A stretch of 64,000 nt of DNA from the NCBI GenBank assembly GCA_958295665.1, contig OY282558.1, positions 49,421,389 through 49,485,388 of the forward strand. The letters run 5' to 3'. The notes beneath the pieces are model-generated. The model was not told the origin of the DNA. It did not search any database and saw nothing but the letters and a program-made list of their open reading frames with translations. Numbering within the stretch: the stretch's first letter is position 1; each line of letters starts with the position of its first letter. The position numbers and the translations under genes are program-made. This document shows, piece by piece, positions 24,571 to 36,130 of this stretch. The DNA comes from Tipula vernalis. Taxonomy: Eukaryota > Arthropoda > Insecta > Diptera > Tipulidae.

Positions 24571-24929
24571 ACCTTGACAAATTGGCAGAATTTAGATTTT
24601 AATATTAAATAGTTTCAAAAAAGTTAATTATAATTTGAAAAAATTACAGTGGGTTTTATGCCTAATAGAAGCAAGTATGTACTATATTCGGGTTTTTTAA
24701 TGCATTTTGATTAAATTGCTTCATTTTCAGTTCTTGCAATAAATCAAAAATTGTACGTTGCCCCTCAGCAACGAATTCTGGATCTAGAGATTTAAGCTCC
24801 AACACCACAAATTCCAAAAAAAGTATTCTGGAAATTTCTTGGTGGAGGAGCTGGCGGCTGACCAGCTGGCTGTGGGGTGTTCCTTTTAGTCAAAACTTTC
24901 AACACCTGTTGAAAAAACATATATGTAAT

Positions 24930-25145
<216 letters not shown>

Positions 25146-25439
25146 AACATAAATTAAATCATTTTTCCAAACAACTCAACTAGTATAAATGCAAAAAGAG
25201 TTGTGACTCCACTGCATTATATATACTTCCTTATTAACCAACTACACCAAATTTTTGCTGTAAAATATAATAATCTACACCTTTTCCTGTTTCATTAACA
25301 TATTCAATTGGCAAGTACGTAGTTGAGCTGGAATCTGATCCTGAATATGATTCATCGCTCTGTCTGGAAAAAACACCAATTACTATTTTAACTAGAAAAG
25401 TGGCTACAACGTCTTAGTCGATGAAAAGCTCTAGTATGC

Positions 25440-26216
25440 TGGAATTTCTTTGACAACAAGAGACCAAATTAGCACCAGATGTTCGATGAGCTATTAATCG
25501 AGCAATTTTCATTTTTGGTGCTCCATTAGGCTCAACCACAAAGTCGGCTTGTATTGATTTGTTCAAGAAATTGAAACCGTTCTATAAAATTCCTTCGAGA
25601 TACCAACTGTCCAATCTATTGTTGGGCCTTGAGTACTATCGCGTCGAAGGGTGAGTCTTACCAAAAATTGCCGGCGCTTCTGACGTTGCAGACCGATGCT
25701 TGGTCGAACATATGCAGGGACTCCATAACAAATTATGTCATCAATACACTCAAAGCCTTTTTCTATAAATCTACTGACTAAGGAAAATCAACATTTGGCT
25801 TTTAAAGTTTCGAAAAGCTTTTCGAGAAACTTGAAGCGGTGTTAAAAGACGTCGAGATTTATAAATTTAATGTACTTATTACTGACAATGGAACGAACAA
25901 TAAAGCGTCCCGAGAAATGGTTAACAAAAGCTATCCCTATATTACCGAGCATGGGTGCATCTGCCATGGACTTAACTTGCTCATTTTCGATATTTTCAAG
26001 ATTCAGTCTATCAACAGTTTAAATTTACAGTTAGTCGTACGGATGGTTTCGGAAATAAAAAAAACTCGCACATTTTTCATGCTACATTCGATCTACATTC
26101 AGCTATGCTCTGAAGGCGCTGGCTATCGAAGCCGAAGTGAACTCAGTTGTGAAGGAATCTACGATCTCCTATTCGAAATTGTTCACTGTGTACTACCTAC
26201 GATTGCTAAATAACCA
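25440..26216 (+). pseudogene. hAT-superfamily transposase remnant (DUF659 type)
   Basis: Degenerate text from about 25440 leads to LQTDAWSNICRDSITNYVIN (about 25690), then a stop and frame change. An open stretch at 25839-26213 follows, with FNVLITDNGTNNKASREMV, and then HGCICHGLNLLIFDIF. These match the DUF659/RNase H-like core of Ac-type hAT transposases (T.DAWSN, VTDNA.N, C..H.LNL). The C-terminal dimerisation part is missing. The cut-and-paste enzyme would be inactive. Confidence 0.75.
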
Positions 26217-26257
26217 TCTTCTTTTGAGAGATTGCTGTTTTGTCTAAAGTGGTGTAC

Positions 26258-26494
26258 AATTCTGTGTTTTTTTTGGAAAACTAGTTAAATACAAAAAGTA
26301 AATTTTTCAGAAAACGCTTTTGAAATAAAAAGTCACAGTAGGTTTTAGATTTTCCGGAGAAATGGTGGGAAATATTGGAAAACTGAAATTTATTTTTGAA
26401 ACTTTAGCTAATTGTCGAGTTATTTTCATTCATAACTCAAAATCAACAAAAATGCTAAAATAGTTAACTAGTTTTCCAAAAAAAATACAGAATT
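26258..26494. mobile_element. 237-bp MITE-like element with about 30-bp inverted ends
   Basis: The left end AATTCTGTGTTTTTTTTGGA... continues to AAAACTAGTTAA and is inverted at the right end (TTAACTAGTTTTCC... to ACAGAATT). The interior is AT-rich and noncoding. It sits between the hAT and mariner remnants. The superfamily is not clear from the ends. Confidence 0.7.
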
Positions 26495-26501
26495 AGAGAT
26501 C

Positions 26502-26865
26502 TTGTTGACATCACGAAATTGTTGGGCAGGAAACTCATGGTTTTTGCATCATGATAATGCGCCATCTCACACTGCATTGGTTGTACGTTTCGCAACAAAT
26601 CCTTCTCCTGATTTAGCTCCGCTTGACTTCTGGCTATTCCTGAAACTCAAGAAACCGCTCCGGGGATATCGTTTTGACACGATTGAAGAGATTCAAGCCG
26701 AATCGAAGAACGTTTTGTAGGCCATTCCAGAAATAGACTTTAACAACTGTTTCAAAAACTGGAAAAAACATTGGCATAATTGTATTCTATCCGAAGGAGA
26801 TTTCTTTGAAGAGGATGATATATTTGAAAGAATAATAAGCCGTTTGTGTTTTATTTAAAAATCTT
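26502..26865 (+). pseudogene. mariner transposase C-terminal remnant
   Basis: WFLHHDNAPSHTALVVR is the mariner second catalytic region (the HHDNAPSH block). After a deletion it joins PDLAPLDFWLFLKLKKPLRG, the third catalytic region of D,D34D type, then FDTIEEIQAES. A TAG at 26718-26720 is followed in the same frame by AIPEIDFNNCFKNWKKHWH and GDFFEEDD, the normal C-terminus. The N-terminal half is absent. It is a dead fragment. Confidence 0.85.
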
Positions 26866-26941
26866 ACTACTTTTGTCCAGACGTCAAAATATTACTAGTG
26901 TTCTTTGGTACAAATTAGCATTAAAATATTGAATAAAAAGT

Positions 26942-27531
<590 letters not shown>

Positions 27532-29037
27532 ATGAAGGGACTTGGTGAAGCTGTCATGGGTGAAACCAGAGGGTCCGTAGAGCTGACGATTGCGTCTGTG
27601 GATCATAAACCTGCATTAAAAACTCAAGCATTCATCATTCCAAAGGTGTCTTGTGTATCGAATGAATTCAATTTATCAGTAGCGGATTTTCAAATCCTGA
27701 ATCAGTTGCAGCTCGCTGATCCAACTTTAAACAAACGATGCCAAATCGACGTGCTTTTAGGAGTGGACATATTTTTTGAAGCATTGGAATCAGAGAGTAT
27801 TAAATTAGCAAATGGATTGACTGCGGTTCGAACAATTTTTGGATGGATAGTGGCCGGGAGAATTGCCGACAAGGAGCAAGGTATGGATGTAACTAAAAAT
27901 TTCAATGTGCTTCTAGATATCGACAGATCTCTACGCAAATTCTGGGAAGTAGAAGAGCTTCCAAAACATATAAGAGAAACAGCCGAAGAACAGCAGTGCG
28001 AAGAATTATTTCGAACAACTACAAAAATCGGTAGAGATAAGAAATTTATAGTAAAGCTACCATTCAAGCAATCCGGCAATGTGATCGGAACGTCATACAA
28101 CGCTGCTCTAAACCGGTTAAAGTCAATGGAGAGGAGATTCGAACGTGACCAGGAGTTCAGAAAACTGTATAGAGCATTCATGGCGGAGTATGAGACGCTT
28201 GGACACATGGAACAAGTGCAAGGCCGTAATAAATTATCTATATACTACTTGCCGCATCATGAAGTTTTAAAGGCCAGAAGTACGACAGCAAAATTGCGAT
28301 TAGTCTTTGACGCATCCACAAAATCGTCTACAGGGCTTTCGCTAAATTATGATTTAATGGTAGGTCCCACGGTACAGCCACCGCTCCTCAATATACTGCT
28401 AAAGTTTCGACAACACGAGTTCGTCTTTTGTGGAGATATTGAAAAAATGTACAGGCAGGTGTGGATAGACAGCAATGATCGAGAACACCAAAATATCTTA
28501 TGGCGCCCGAGTCCACATCAGCAGCCAATCACATTTCAATTGAAGACGCTTACGTATGGCACTGCCTCAGCAGCATTTCTGGCTACCCGCTGTTTGAAAG
28601 ATGTTGGTATCCGAGTGCAATCCCGTCAGCCAGAGGCAGCTCGATCTATATTAGAGGAGATGTACGTAGACGATATAATGACCGGGGCCGAGTCCATACC
28701 ACAGACCAGAAATTTATTGGAGCAGGTAACACACGCACTAGGCAGTCATGGTTTTAAGCTAAGAAAATTTCTTACCAACAATCAGAAGCTGCGGTCGTTC
28801 ATACAAACCACCACGGAGAGCGCTATTAAAGAAATCGGAGAGCATGCAGAAACGCCAAAGGTGCTGGGTCTTCAATGGGATCCTTATGATGACGCATTTA
28901 AATTCGCAGTCCAATTACCTGAACGATGCAAACATACCAAGCGAACACTGTTGTCGGATGCCAGCCGAACTTTCGACCCGCTTGGTTGGTTGTCTCCGAT
29001 AATAATTCAAATTAAGATTTTATTCCAAAATATGTGA
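27532..29037 (+). pseudogene. BEL/Pao protease end and reverse transcriptase, 5' truncated
   Basis: The open frame enters within the protease-RT linker (IDVLLGVDIFFEAL, RTIFGWIVAGRI). The retropepsin DSG motif and all of gag are absent. RT blocks follow in order: LGHMEQV, YYLPHHEVLKA, KLRLVFDAS, FCGDIEKMYRQV, LTYGTASAAFLAT, catalytic YVDDIMTG (about 28670), LGLQWD and FDPLGWLSPI. A TGA at 29035-29037 interrupts the frame, which then continues into RNase H. Spacing matches a normal BEL pol. Dead through 5' truncation and stops. Confidence 0.93.
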
Positions 29038-29718
29038 ATGCAGAATATAAGCTGGGATGACGAGCTTCCTTCAAGCACACTGCAATCATGGTTGGAACTT
29101 AGAACTCAAATATGCGAAACAACCAGCATAAGAATTCCAAGATGGTTGCACTCGAAAAACAAAGTGAGTTTATTTGGATTTAGTGACGCAAGCGAGAAAG
29201 CGTATGCCGCAGTGGTATATACCTTAGTGGATACAAATGAGGGTCTACAGGCTCACTAAATCACCTCCAAATCCCGTGTAGCTCCAGTGAAACAATTAAG
29301 TCTGCCGAGGCTTGAATTAATGGGTGCCTTGCAGTTGGCTAATGTGATGAAACTGGTAGAGGAGTCGTTAACCGTAACCATAACTAAAACCGTATTATTC
29401 ACTGACTCACAAATTGGATTGTATTGGTTGTCAGGTCATCCGCGGCGTTGGACCGCATTCGTGGCAAATAGAGTCAGCGAGATTATTCATTTGTACAAAC
29501 GAGAATACTGGTGGCATGTCGCGTCCAAGGACAATCCTGCTGACATTGCATCACGAGGCATGAGCACGTTAGAGTTAGTGAACAACAAGATGTGGTGGAG
29601 TGGACCTTATTGGTTGATTGATGCGGAACAGATAAAGGCAATTCAATCAAAGAACGTGTGGTCCCAGAAGATGACAAATGAAAAATTACGACCCTCAATG
29701 ACCGAGATACATTCGTAG
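29038..29718 (+). pseudogene. BEL/Pao RNase H, continuing the same pol
   Basis: The frame is the same as the RT upstream. It contains ISWDDELP, the RNase H signature FGFSDASEKAYAAVVYTL, a TAA at 29257-29259, and then PRLELMGALQLANVM, LFTDSQIGLYWLSG and NPADIASRGMSTLEL. These include the Asp/Glu residues expected of RNase H. It ends at a TAG (29716-29718), after which the frame is lost. It would remove the RNA strand during replication if intact. Confidence 0.9.
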
Positions 29719-29858
29719 TCTTGACTAACATTTTAATTCAAAATTTAGCAAAGATGTCGAAAGTATTAGCTCTTGTCAGGTGATTTATCAAAAAGCTGAG
29801 GTACAAAGAAGAAAAAGGAGATACGCTGACTACTAGAGGAGAAATAGATGCTGCAGAA

Positions 29859-31085
29859 ATGATTTTAATCGCAGAGATTCAGAAATCGGAGTTTTCGGCG
29901 GAAATAGGAGCACTGCAGAATGATCAGGCATTACCGCGAAGCAGCAAATTAATCAGCTTGAATCCCTTCATAGACGAGAGAGGCATTATTCGAGTTGGAG
30001 GTCGGATTCAAAAATCGTTTGCACCTTACAGCGTCAAACATCCGATCATACTTCCATCGAATCAGCATGCAGTTAAATGCATAGTCAGGGACGCAAATAT
30101 GCTATATAATCATCCGGGAGTAAGTTTACTCACTAGTATCATACGGCGAAAATTTTCGATAATTAGAGGTAAAATACTGTCTAGAGCGATTGTACACAAA
30201 TACGTTAAGTGCGTAAGAAACAATCCGAAGAAACAGTATCAGATGATGGGGAACCTCCCAGTAGAAAGGGTTCAATATGTACATCCTTTCCATCAGGTGG
30301 GTGTAGACTATTGCGTACCGTTTAAGGTCAAATTCCAATGACAGCATATGTTTGCATATTTGTCTGCTTGAGCACCAAGGCGGTGCATATAGAAATAGTA
30401 GGTAGCCTCACGACAGAAAGTTTTATCGCAGCGCTAACAAGATTCATCGCAAGAAGAGGCAACTGCCATACGATATTCAGCGATAATGGCACAAATTTCG
30501 TAGGAGCAAATAATTACCTTAAACATCTGTTTCAGTTCCTGCAGGCCAAGGTATCCGATATATCTGCAGCGCCGTTGAGTCACAAAATAAATTGGAAGTT
30601 CATTCCACCGGGAGCACCACACATGGGCGGAATATGGGAAGCAGCTTTAAAACAAGCCAAAATACATCTGGGAAGAGTGGTTGGCGAATACATATTGACG
30701 CTTGAAGAGATTGGAACGTTGCTGATCAAGATAGAAGCCGTTCTGAATTCAAGGCCCATAGCTGTAACACAAGCCGAGGATATTGATTGTATCACACCAG
30801 CACATTTCCTAATTGGGCGTACATTCACTGATGTAGCAGACGAAAATGTTCTAAATCAAAAAATATCGCCTATGGCTAGATGGAGACTGGTCAAACAGAT
30901 GCAAGAGCAATTTTGGCACCGATGGCATCGGGATTACCTCACAACACTACAAAAAAGATGTAAATGGACTACAGAATCCGATAATTTGACAACAGGAGAT
31001 GTTGTATTGGTTGCCGAGACAGGCTTACCGTCCGCTTGCTGGGCATTAGGTAAGGTCGTTGACACACACCCAGGACTTAAGGATC
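29859..31085 (+). pseudogene. BEL/Pao integrase, frameshifted and cut at the 3' end
   Basis: 29859-30341 carries the H2C2-type N-terminal zinc domain (HPGVSLLTSIIRRKF, KCVRNN) and the start of the core (FHQVGVDY, first Asp). A frameshift near 30335 moves to 30338-31085 with CLSTKAVHIEIV, FSDNGTNFVGANN (second Asp), HMGGIWEAALKQAK (Glu) and LNSRPI, ending at ARWRLVKQMQEQFWHRW and VVDTHPGLK. At about 31085 homology switches to a minus-strand Helitron helicase, so the end of integrase and the 3' LTR are missing. Confidence 0.9.
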
Positions 31086-31086
31086 A

Positions 31087-32460
31087 TCAACAAGCGTATT
31101 TTGGTAATAAGTGCCCCAAGCAGGAAGGTATCCGTACAAAAACAATAGGAATACGTGGTATTAATACATGTTCTGCTACAAATTTTCCTATTATAATTGT
31201 CGCTTCAATAACATTGCCATATATTTTTTTAATTACCAAGCGAGTTCCGTTACACAATTTGGGCGATTGAATATTGCGCAATAAAATAATTGGAGAACCA
31301 ATTTATAATTGCAAATGATGTGGTGCAAAACCTGGTATATTTATGGAATTTAAAAATTCCGTTGGATAATTAACTGCTTTACTTTCTTCAATGACAATAT
31401 CGTTTGATTTAAAAACATTGTTTCTGTATCCAACATATCTTGAATTTTTAGATTAAAAAATTCTACTTCAATATTTTTGGGCGCTAAAATTGCACGATTT
31501 TGTAACCATTGAATTTGCTTATAGTTTTGTAGAATGTTTGGATATACATTTGTTATTAGTTCTTCCCGAGAATTAACAATTGTTCTGGAAATTCGATTTC
31601 TTTGGTTATTTGATCAGCAGCAATTATTCCATTTCCAATGTCAAGCAATTGTTTAGAAAAAAAATTCAGCTGAAGGATCGTTTTGGATAAGTACACGCAT
31701 ATTTGTTGTTAATTCCATTGGTATTACTGTTTGCCATAAAGATGAAGATTTAAGGCATGCGTTTATTTCATCAACATATGTTGATTGTGGCATAACGGGT
31801 AGTGTTTGTCTGAAATCCCCAAAAAGTAAAATTATGGTTCCACCAAAAATTATTTGTGTTGTTCTTGAAAACTTTTAATATTCGATCCAATGCCTCCAAT
31901 GAATGTTTATGAGCCATTGTGCATTCTAGTTTTTCCCCTTCCGCCTTGAGCATCCAAAAAAAAGAAGCCCCCAGCTTGGGCTTGAACTGCATGTAAAATT
32001 CTGTCGTAAATAATTTTTTATTCATCTATCAATTTTGGCTTATTAATTTGAACAAATTCAAGTAAATCAAGCGTATTTCGTGATGGCAATCTTAAAGTTT
32101 GAAGATTTCGATTTGAAATTGTCATACAGATATCCTCAAGTCAAATTAAACGGTAATTGAACATGATTGGTAAGAAATCAATTGTGCAGTCGTTGTGAAT
32201 ACTGCGATATGTGTGAAGAATATCCTCAGTCATTGCATTTTTCAATTTTTCCCATAGTTCATTTGGACTGGAAGGACTGCAAATTGTAATGATAATGGCG
32301 AATAATTGGCGTATTTGATTTGGAGATGAGGTAATGACTGCTTCGTTTAATGTGGAATCCCAATGTGGCGTCTGTGCTATGACAATTTGCATTTTGATTG
32401 CTCGATTATTTCTAAACATTTCTTAGAAAATTCAATTTTATTGAAAATCAACTGTGCTTT
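31087..32460 (-). pseudogene. Helitron helicase C-terminal region, degraded
   Basis: On the minus strand the block from 32419 reads NQIRQLFAIIITICSPSSP and ELWEKLKNAMTEDILH, a conserved Helitron helicase segment. Then come ECTMAHKHSLEALDRIL (32025-31900), the shifted GDFRQTLPVMP helicase motif, and YVDEINACLKSSSLW and IPMELTTNMR (31800-31700). The C-terminal NIPGFAPHHLQL and NIQSPKLCNGTRLVIKK (31340-31230) follow. The Walker A region and the Rep domain are missing, and frameshifts and stops are frequent. It abuts the BEL integrase at about 31085, implying deletion or insertion there. Confidence 0.85.
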
Positions 32461-32752
32461 AGCCCACAAGTTTTTGGGCGGCTAAAATCTAAAATGCTCC
32501 GATTACGATGGTTGATACCTCTATCCATAGGTTTCGGGACCTCTAATTGCTATAACAATTTCTTAGAAAATTCAATTTTATTGAAAATCAACTGTGCTAT
32601 AGCCCACAAGTTTTTGGGCGGCTAAAATCTAAAATGCTCCGATTACGATGGTTGATACCTCTATCCATAGGTTTCGGGACCTGTAATTGCTATAACAATT
32701 TGCATTTTGATTGCTCGATTATTTCTAAACATTTCTTAGAAAATTCAATTTG
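32388..32752. repeat. 140-bp tandem duplication with flanking repeats
   Basis: Units 32420-32559 and 32560-32699 are nearly identical, differing for example at CTTTAG versus CTATAG and CTCTAA versus CTGTAA. A block containing TTTGCATTTTGATTGCTCGA occurs both before the first unit (about 32388) and after the second (about 32699-32752), with the start of a third unit following. Each unit holds the small hairpin GCCCACAAGTTTTTGGGC. It lies at the upstream edge of the Helitron remnant. Confidence 0.9.
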
Positions 32753-33690
32753 TATTTCAAAAATGTTCAACTTACCCCGGCGATAAGACATGGTAGCCAT
32801 GACATATTTATATTCAAAGATCTCAATACTTACTCACACGTGTTCGTGAGAACTGATGCAGTAAAGCGAGCTCTACAATCGTCATACGGCGCGACCTTAA
32901 ATATTTCACATTAAGGGTGAGGAACAGAGACGCAAATACTATATTTCAATTAATAGACCAAATCCTTGTTTTGTGGAGCAGTGCGAACCTGATTCCATGC
33001 ATACACCTTCGTTTACCCAAATATTAAATATCCCAAATGAGGTAATTCAACAAATAACAAACACGTCCTAAAACGTCGGTAACGTTTAGTCAAAATGTAC
33101 AGTCTGCGGCTCAGACAAAATCGGTCCGTACAGTAAAACGACTAAGTAGGTTTATATAGTAGCATTTGCTGGTCGCGCAAATACCATACCCATAATTGGT
33201 AACCCCATAAAAGATAAAAAAATGTATATTAATTAATATTCATATATGACATGACGGTATTCTTTTTCTTTTTTTTTTGTTTTGTGTTTCAATTTATTTG
33301 TTTGGTTCAAACCTCACTGTTTACAACACCAAAATTGACAGATCCATACAAAAAAAAAACAAAACAAAAATTTTGGGTTTTCTGTGCCCGTCAGTGTATT
33401 TTACATAGTAGTGAATCGTGTCGATTATCGATCGACTCGTCAGTCATAATACATAGAGGGAGAATATTTCATGCAAAAAATTGTGAAAAAAAAGTTGCAC
33501 GCCTATGGAAACAACGTCTATGGAAACATTTTATTACCAACTAAGGAACCTGTGTAGATATGTACGTATTTTTTCTGCTCGTGATCTGTTAGAATTCCAG
33601 CGAGATTTGAATACTACTATATTTTCTCGTTAGAAGGCCCCGTTGAAAATCCCTTTCAGTTTAAGGATTAACAACTAAAGATTGTCTAAA
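32753..33690. other. No gene recognised
   Basis: Mixed AT-rich sequence downstream of the transporter gene's poly(A) signal. No motifs were recognised in either strand. Confidence 0.5.
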
Positions 33691-33714
33691 CAAAGAACGT
33701 GTAAAGATTATAAA

Positions 33715-33720
33715 TTTATT
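33715..33720 (-). terminator. Polyadenylation signal AATAAA of the transporter gene
   Basis: AATAAA on the minus strand, about 18 bp after the stop codon at 33738, is the nearest consensus poly(A) signal downstream of the transporter gene. Confidence 0.6.
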
Positions 33721-33737
33721 CAATTACTATTAACAAG

Positions 33738-35968
33738 TCACACTTCTTCGTATTTTTTTCCTTCGGCTTCATTGGTACTCTCAATGACGTCAGGATTTAA
33801 TAGCGCGCTTGGAGTCCAATTCGTTTTGAAACAGCAAATCCTGAAGACTGCTATGCAAAAAAAAAGCAAAGCGGTATAGAAAAATATATGTGACACATGT
33901 TTTAATGCAACCAGGGCATCATAATTTCCATATCTTCGATTACAAACTCTGTTCACCAAATCACCGGATCTTAAAGCAGCCATCCAACATCCTATTGAAA
34001 TAGTTTTGAACAAAGGATGGCTTTGTGTATATATGATGTATATTCCTGTGACTTCAATTAATGTTCGTCCAGCTGCCATTATTGTTATAGGAAATAATAA
34101 CCACAAAATTGAAATTTCAATTGGACCGACTAATGTGGTGGATATTACGTCCGTAAATTCGATGTTCGAAGAAACGTGCACAGAATATATACCTCCAATT
34201 TCATAATAGAATACGTCATTGCAATTATCAAGTGTCGTCCTTAAATCAATTTTTAATCTATAAATCCCTGGTGCAACAAGTAAACAGTCTGGGTCATTAT
34301 CCGGACACATAAAATTATATCGGATGATGCCTACATATTTTTGATCGACACTGCTTACTTTGTATAACGTAATGGTTGGCCTAGTTTGATAATATCCACA
34401 AGTGACACATACCTTTGGTAGCCCCGACTTTGGTCTTTTCATTGATGTGATTGATGAGCCGCCCATTTTACAATCAGCCGGCTTTGGAAATACGGTTGGA
34501 TCAAAGTAATCTGGACGAGGGCTAACACAATCTATATCCTCTATTTGACCCAAAAAGTTTAAAAAATTTTCTTCAAATACAATGCTTAATTCGTAGTTAT
34601 AATATATTTGAGCTGGATCAATCGATTCAGATATTCTTACAAATTCATATGGTGAATCTAACGGGAATTTCACCATTTCACATGTTCCAGGATTCACATT
34701 AATAAACGGAACACTTGAACTATTTGTCTCAAAATGCAGAGGTATATCGCGAATGGCGCAAGTCAATAACCAAGATACGTTTGGTTGTGACACATTATTC
34801 GTGTACCGTATAGTCTCCATTTCTAACTTACGAGTCGTAACGGCAGCGAAACACAACAAAATACATCCGATTGTAATCGCAATAAACGGACATGAGGTCA
34901 AACATTTCGAGTATTTCTTATAAAAAAAAGCGTAGAATATCGAAACATATATCACAATACACCAAAGGTATACAAAATGCACATAATCTCGATCGAAAAT
35001 GTACGATAAAATGGCCGGTGTTGTTAGGTACGCTTGTATAGGCCACTTAGTAACCATCTGTTGCTGAGAAATCCATATGATGAGAAATGGCGCAATGAAT
35101 ATCAACATGTATACCATCTTTCTTGCGACAAATACTGAACTGATACGACTGCCGTACTGTGTTGAACCGGGATATTCAAAACTGAATTTGCTTATGTAAA
35201 ATATTGCTGAAAAAATAAAATTGTTCGCGTTTTATTGTATAAACTAAAAAATATATTTTCTTTTAAAAATACTTACTTGTACAAGCAATTCCGAAGGTGA
35301 TCGATATCACAATATTCTTCGCCATAAATTCCGTCCCGAAACATGAAGATATACATTTATTCGCATTGGGTGGAACATAATAAATTGATCCCAATTCACC
35401 TAATATAATTGATAGATAAGTAAACAAAAAGTATATGTACAATTCTGACGAGTATCGCGAGTCATATTCTCCAGCTCCATATGACAATAGGCCAACTCTT
35501 AATAAACTCGAAACAACAGAGACCAAAATAGCTGAACTTATTGTAATCGATCCATGGAATATCGCCAACACAAACATCCATATGATTGTAAATATAAAAA
35601 TTAACTGAAACTTGTTGTCAACGAATTGAATTACAATAGACGCAACCACTAGTGAAATAATTTCAGCTAGTGTAAAAATGTACAGAATATATTCGATTTC
35701 CCCTCGGGGTAAATCTGTTACCGAATGCGAATTGTCGAGCAAAATAGCTGGAATAAATATATAGAACCTAGATAGTTATGAACATTTTATTATCAATTCA
35801 ATATACGCACCTCGAACAATATTGTACCCTATGAAATGGCAAAATATGGCAGCCACGGAATATGGAAAAAGCCGACGTATGGTTGGCTTCTTAAACTACA
35901 ATTAATTATTTAAATTAATAAAGAAATAGAAATAAATTTTTTTTTTAGAAAAACCTTACGTTAACCAT
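33738..35968 (-). CDS. Divergent POT/SLC15-family membrane transporter, four exons, 677 codons
   Basis: Exons: 35968-35960 (MVN), 35895-35811, 35747-35277 and 35206-33738. All introns are GT-AG and all phases agree, giving 2034 nt including the stop. POT transporters normally import di- and tripeptides with protons. The protein keeps the POT layout: TM1 in exon 2 (RRLFPYSVAAIFCHFIGYNI), further TMs with SYGAGEYD and the CFGTEF region in exon 3, TMs at the start of exon 4, a Cys-rich extracellular domain of about 230 residues, and C-terminal TMs with ITIMAAGRTLIEVTGIYIIY. Key residues are changed: the TM1 ExxERFxYY motif reads with H and F where E and R belong, and the TM10 glutamates are R and Y. 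It may have lost proton coupling or changed substrate. No stop or frameshift is seen. Confidence 0.72.
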
Positions 35969-36130
35969 TGCTGGATCTGTTTAATTTCGAACGGACGATA
36001 TTCAACTAAAACAAAACTGATTGCAATGAGCTACTACTAGATACATTATAGATTGATCGCCAACTAAGTTTTAAATTATTTAATTGGTTATCAATCTTCT
36101 CATCAGGCCGCGGCGACTGAACTGATTATA

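Noticed and set aside
28500..28757. Plus-strand alternative frame inside the second BEL RT
   Set aside because: Overlaps the well-conserved RT frame and has no motifs of its own.
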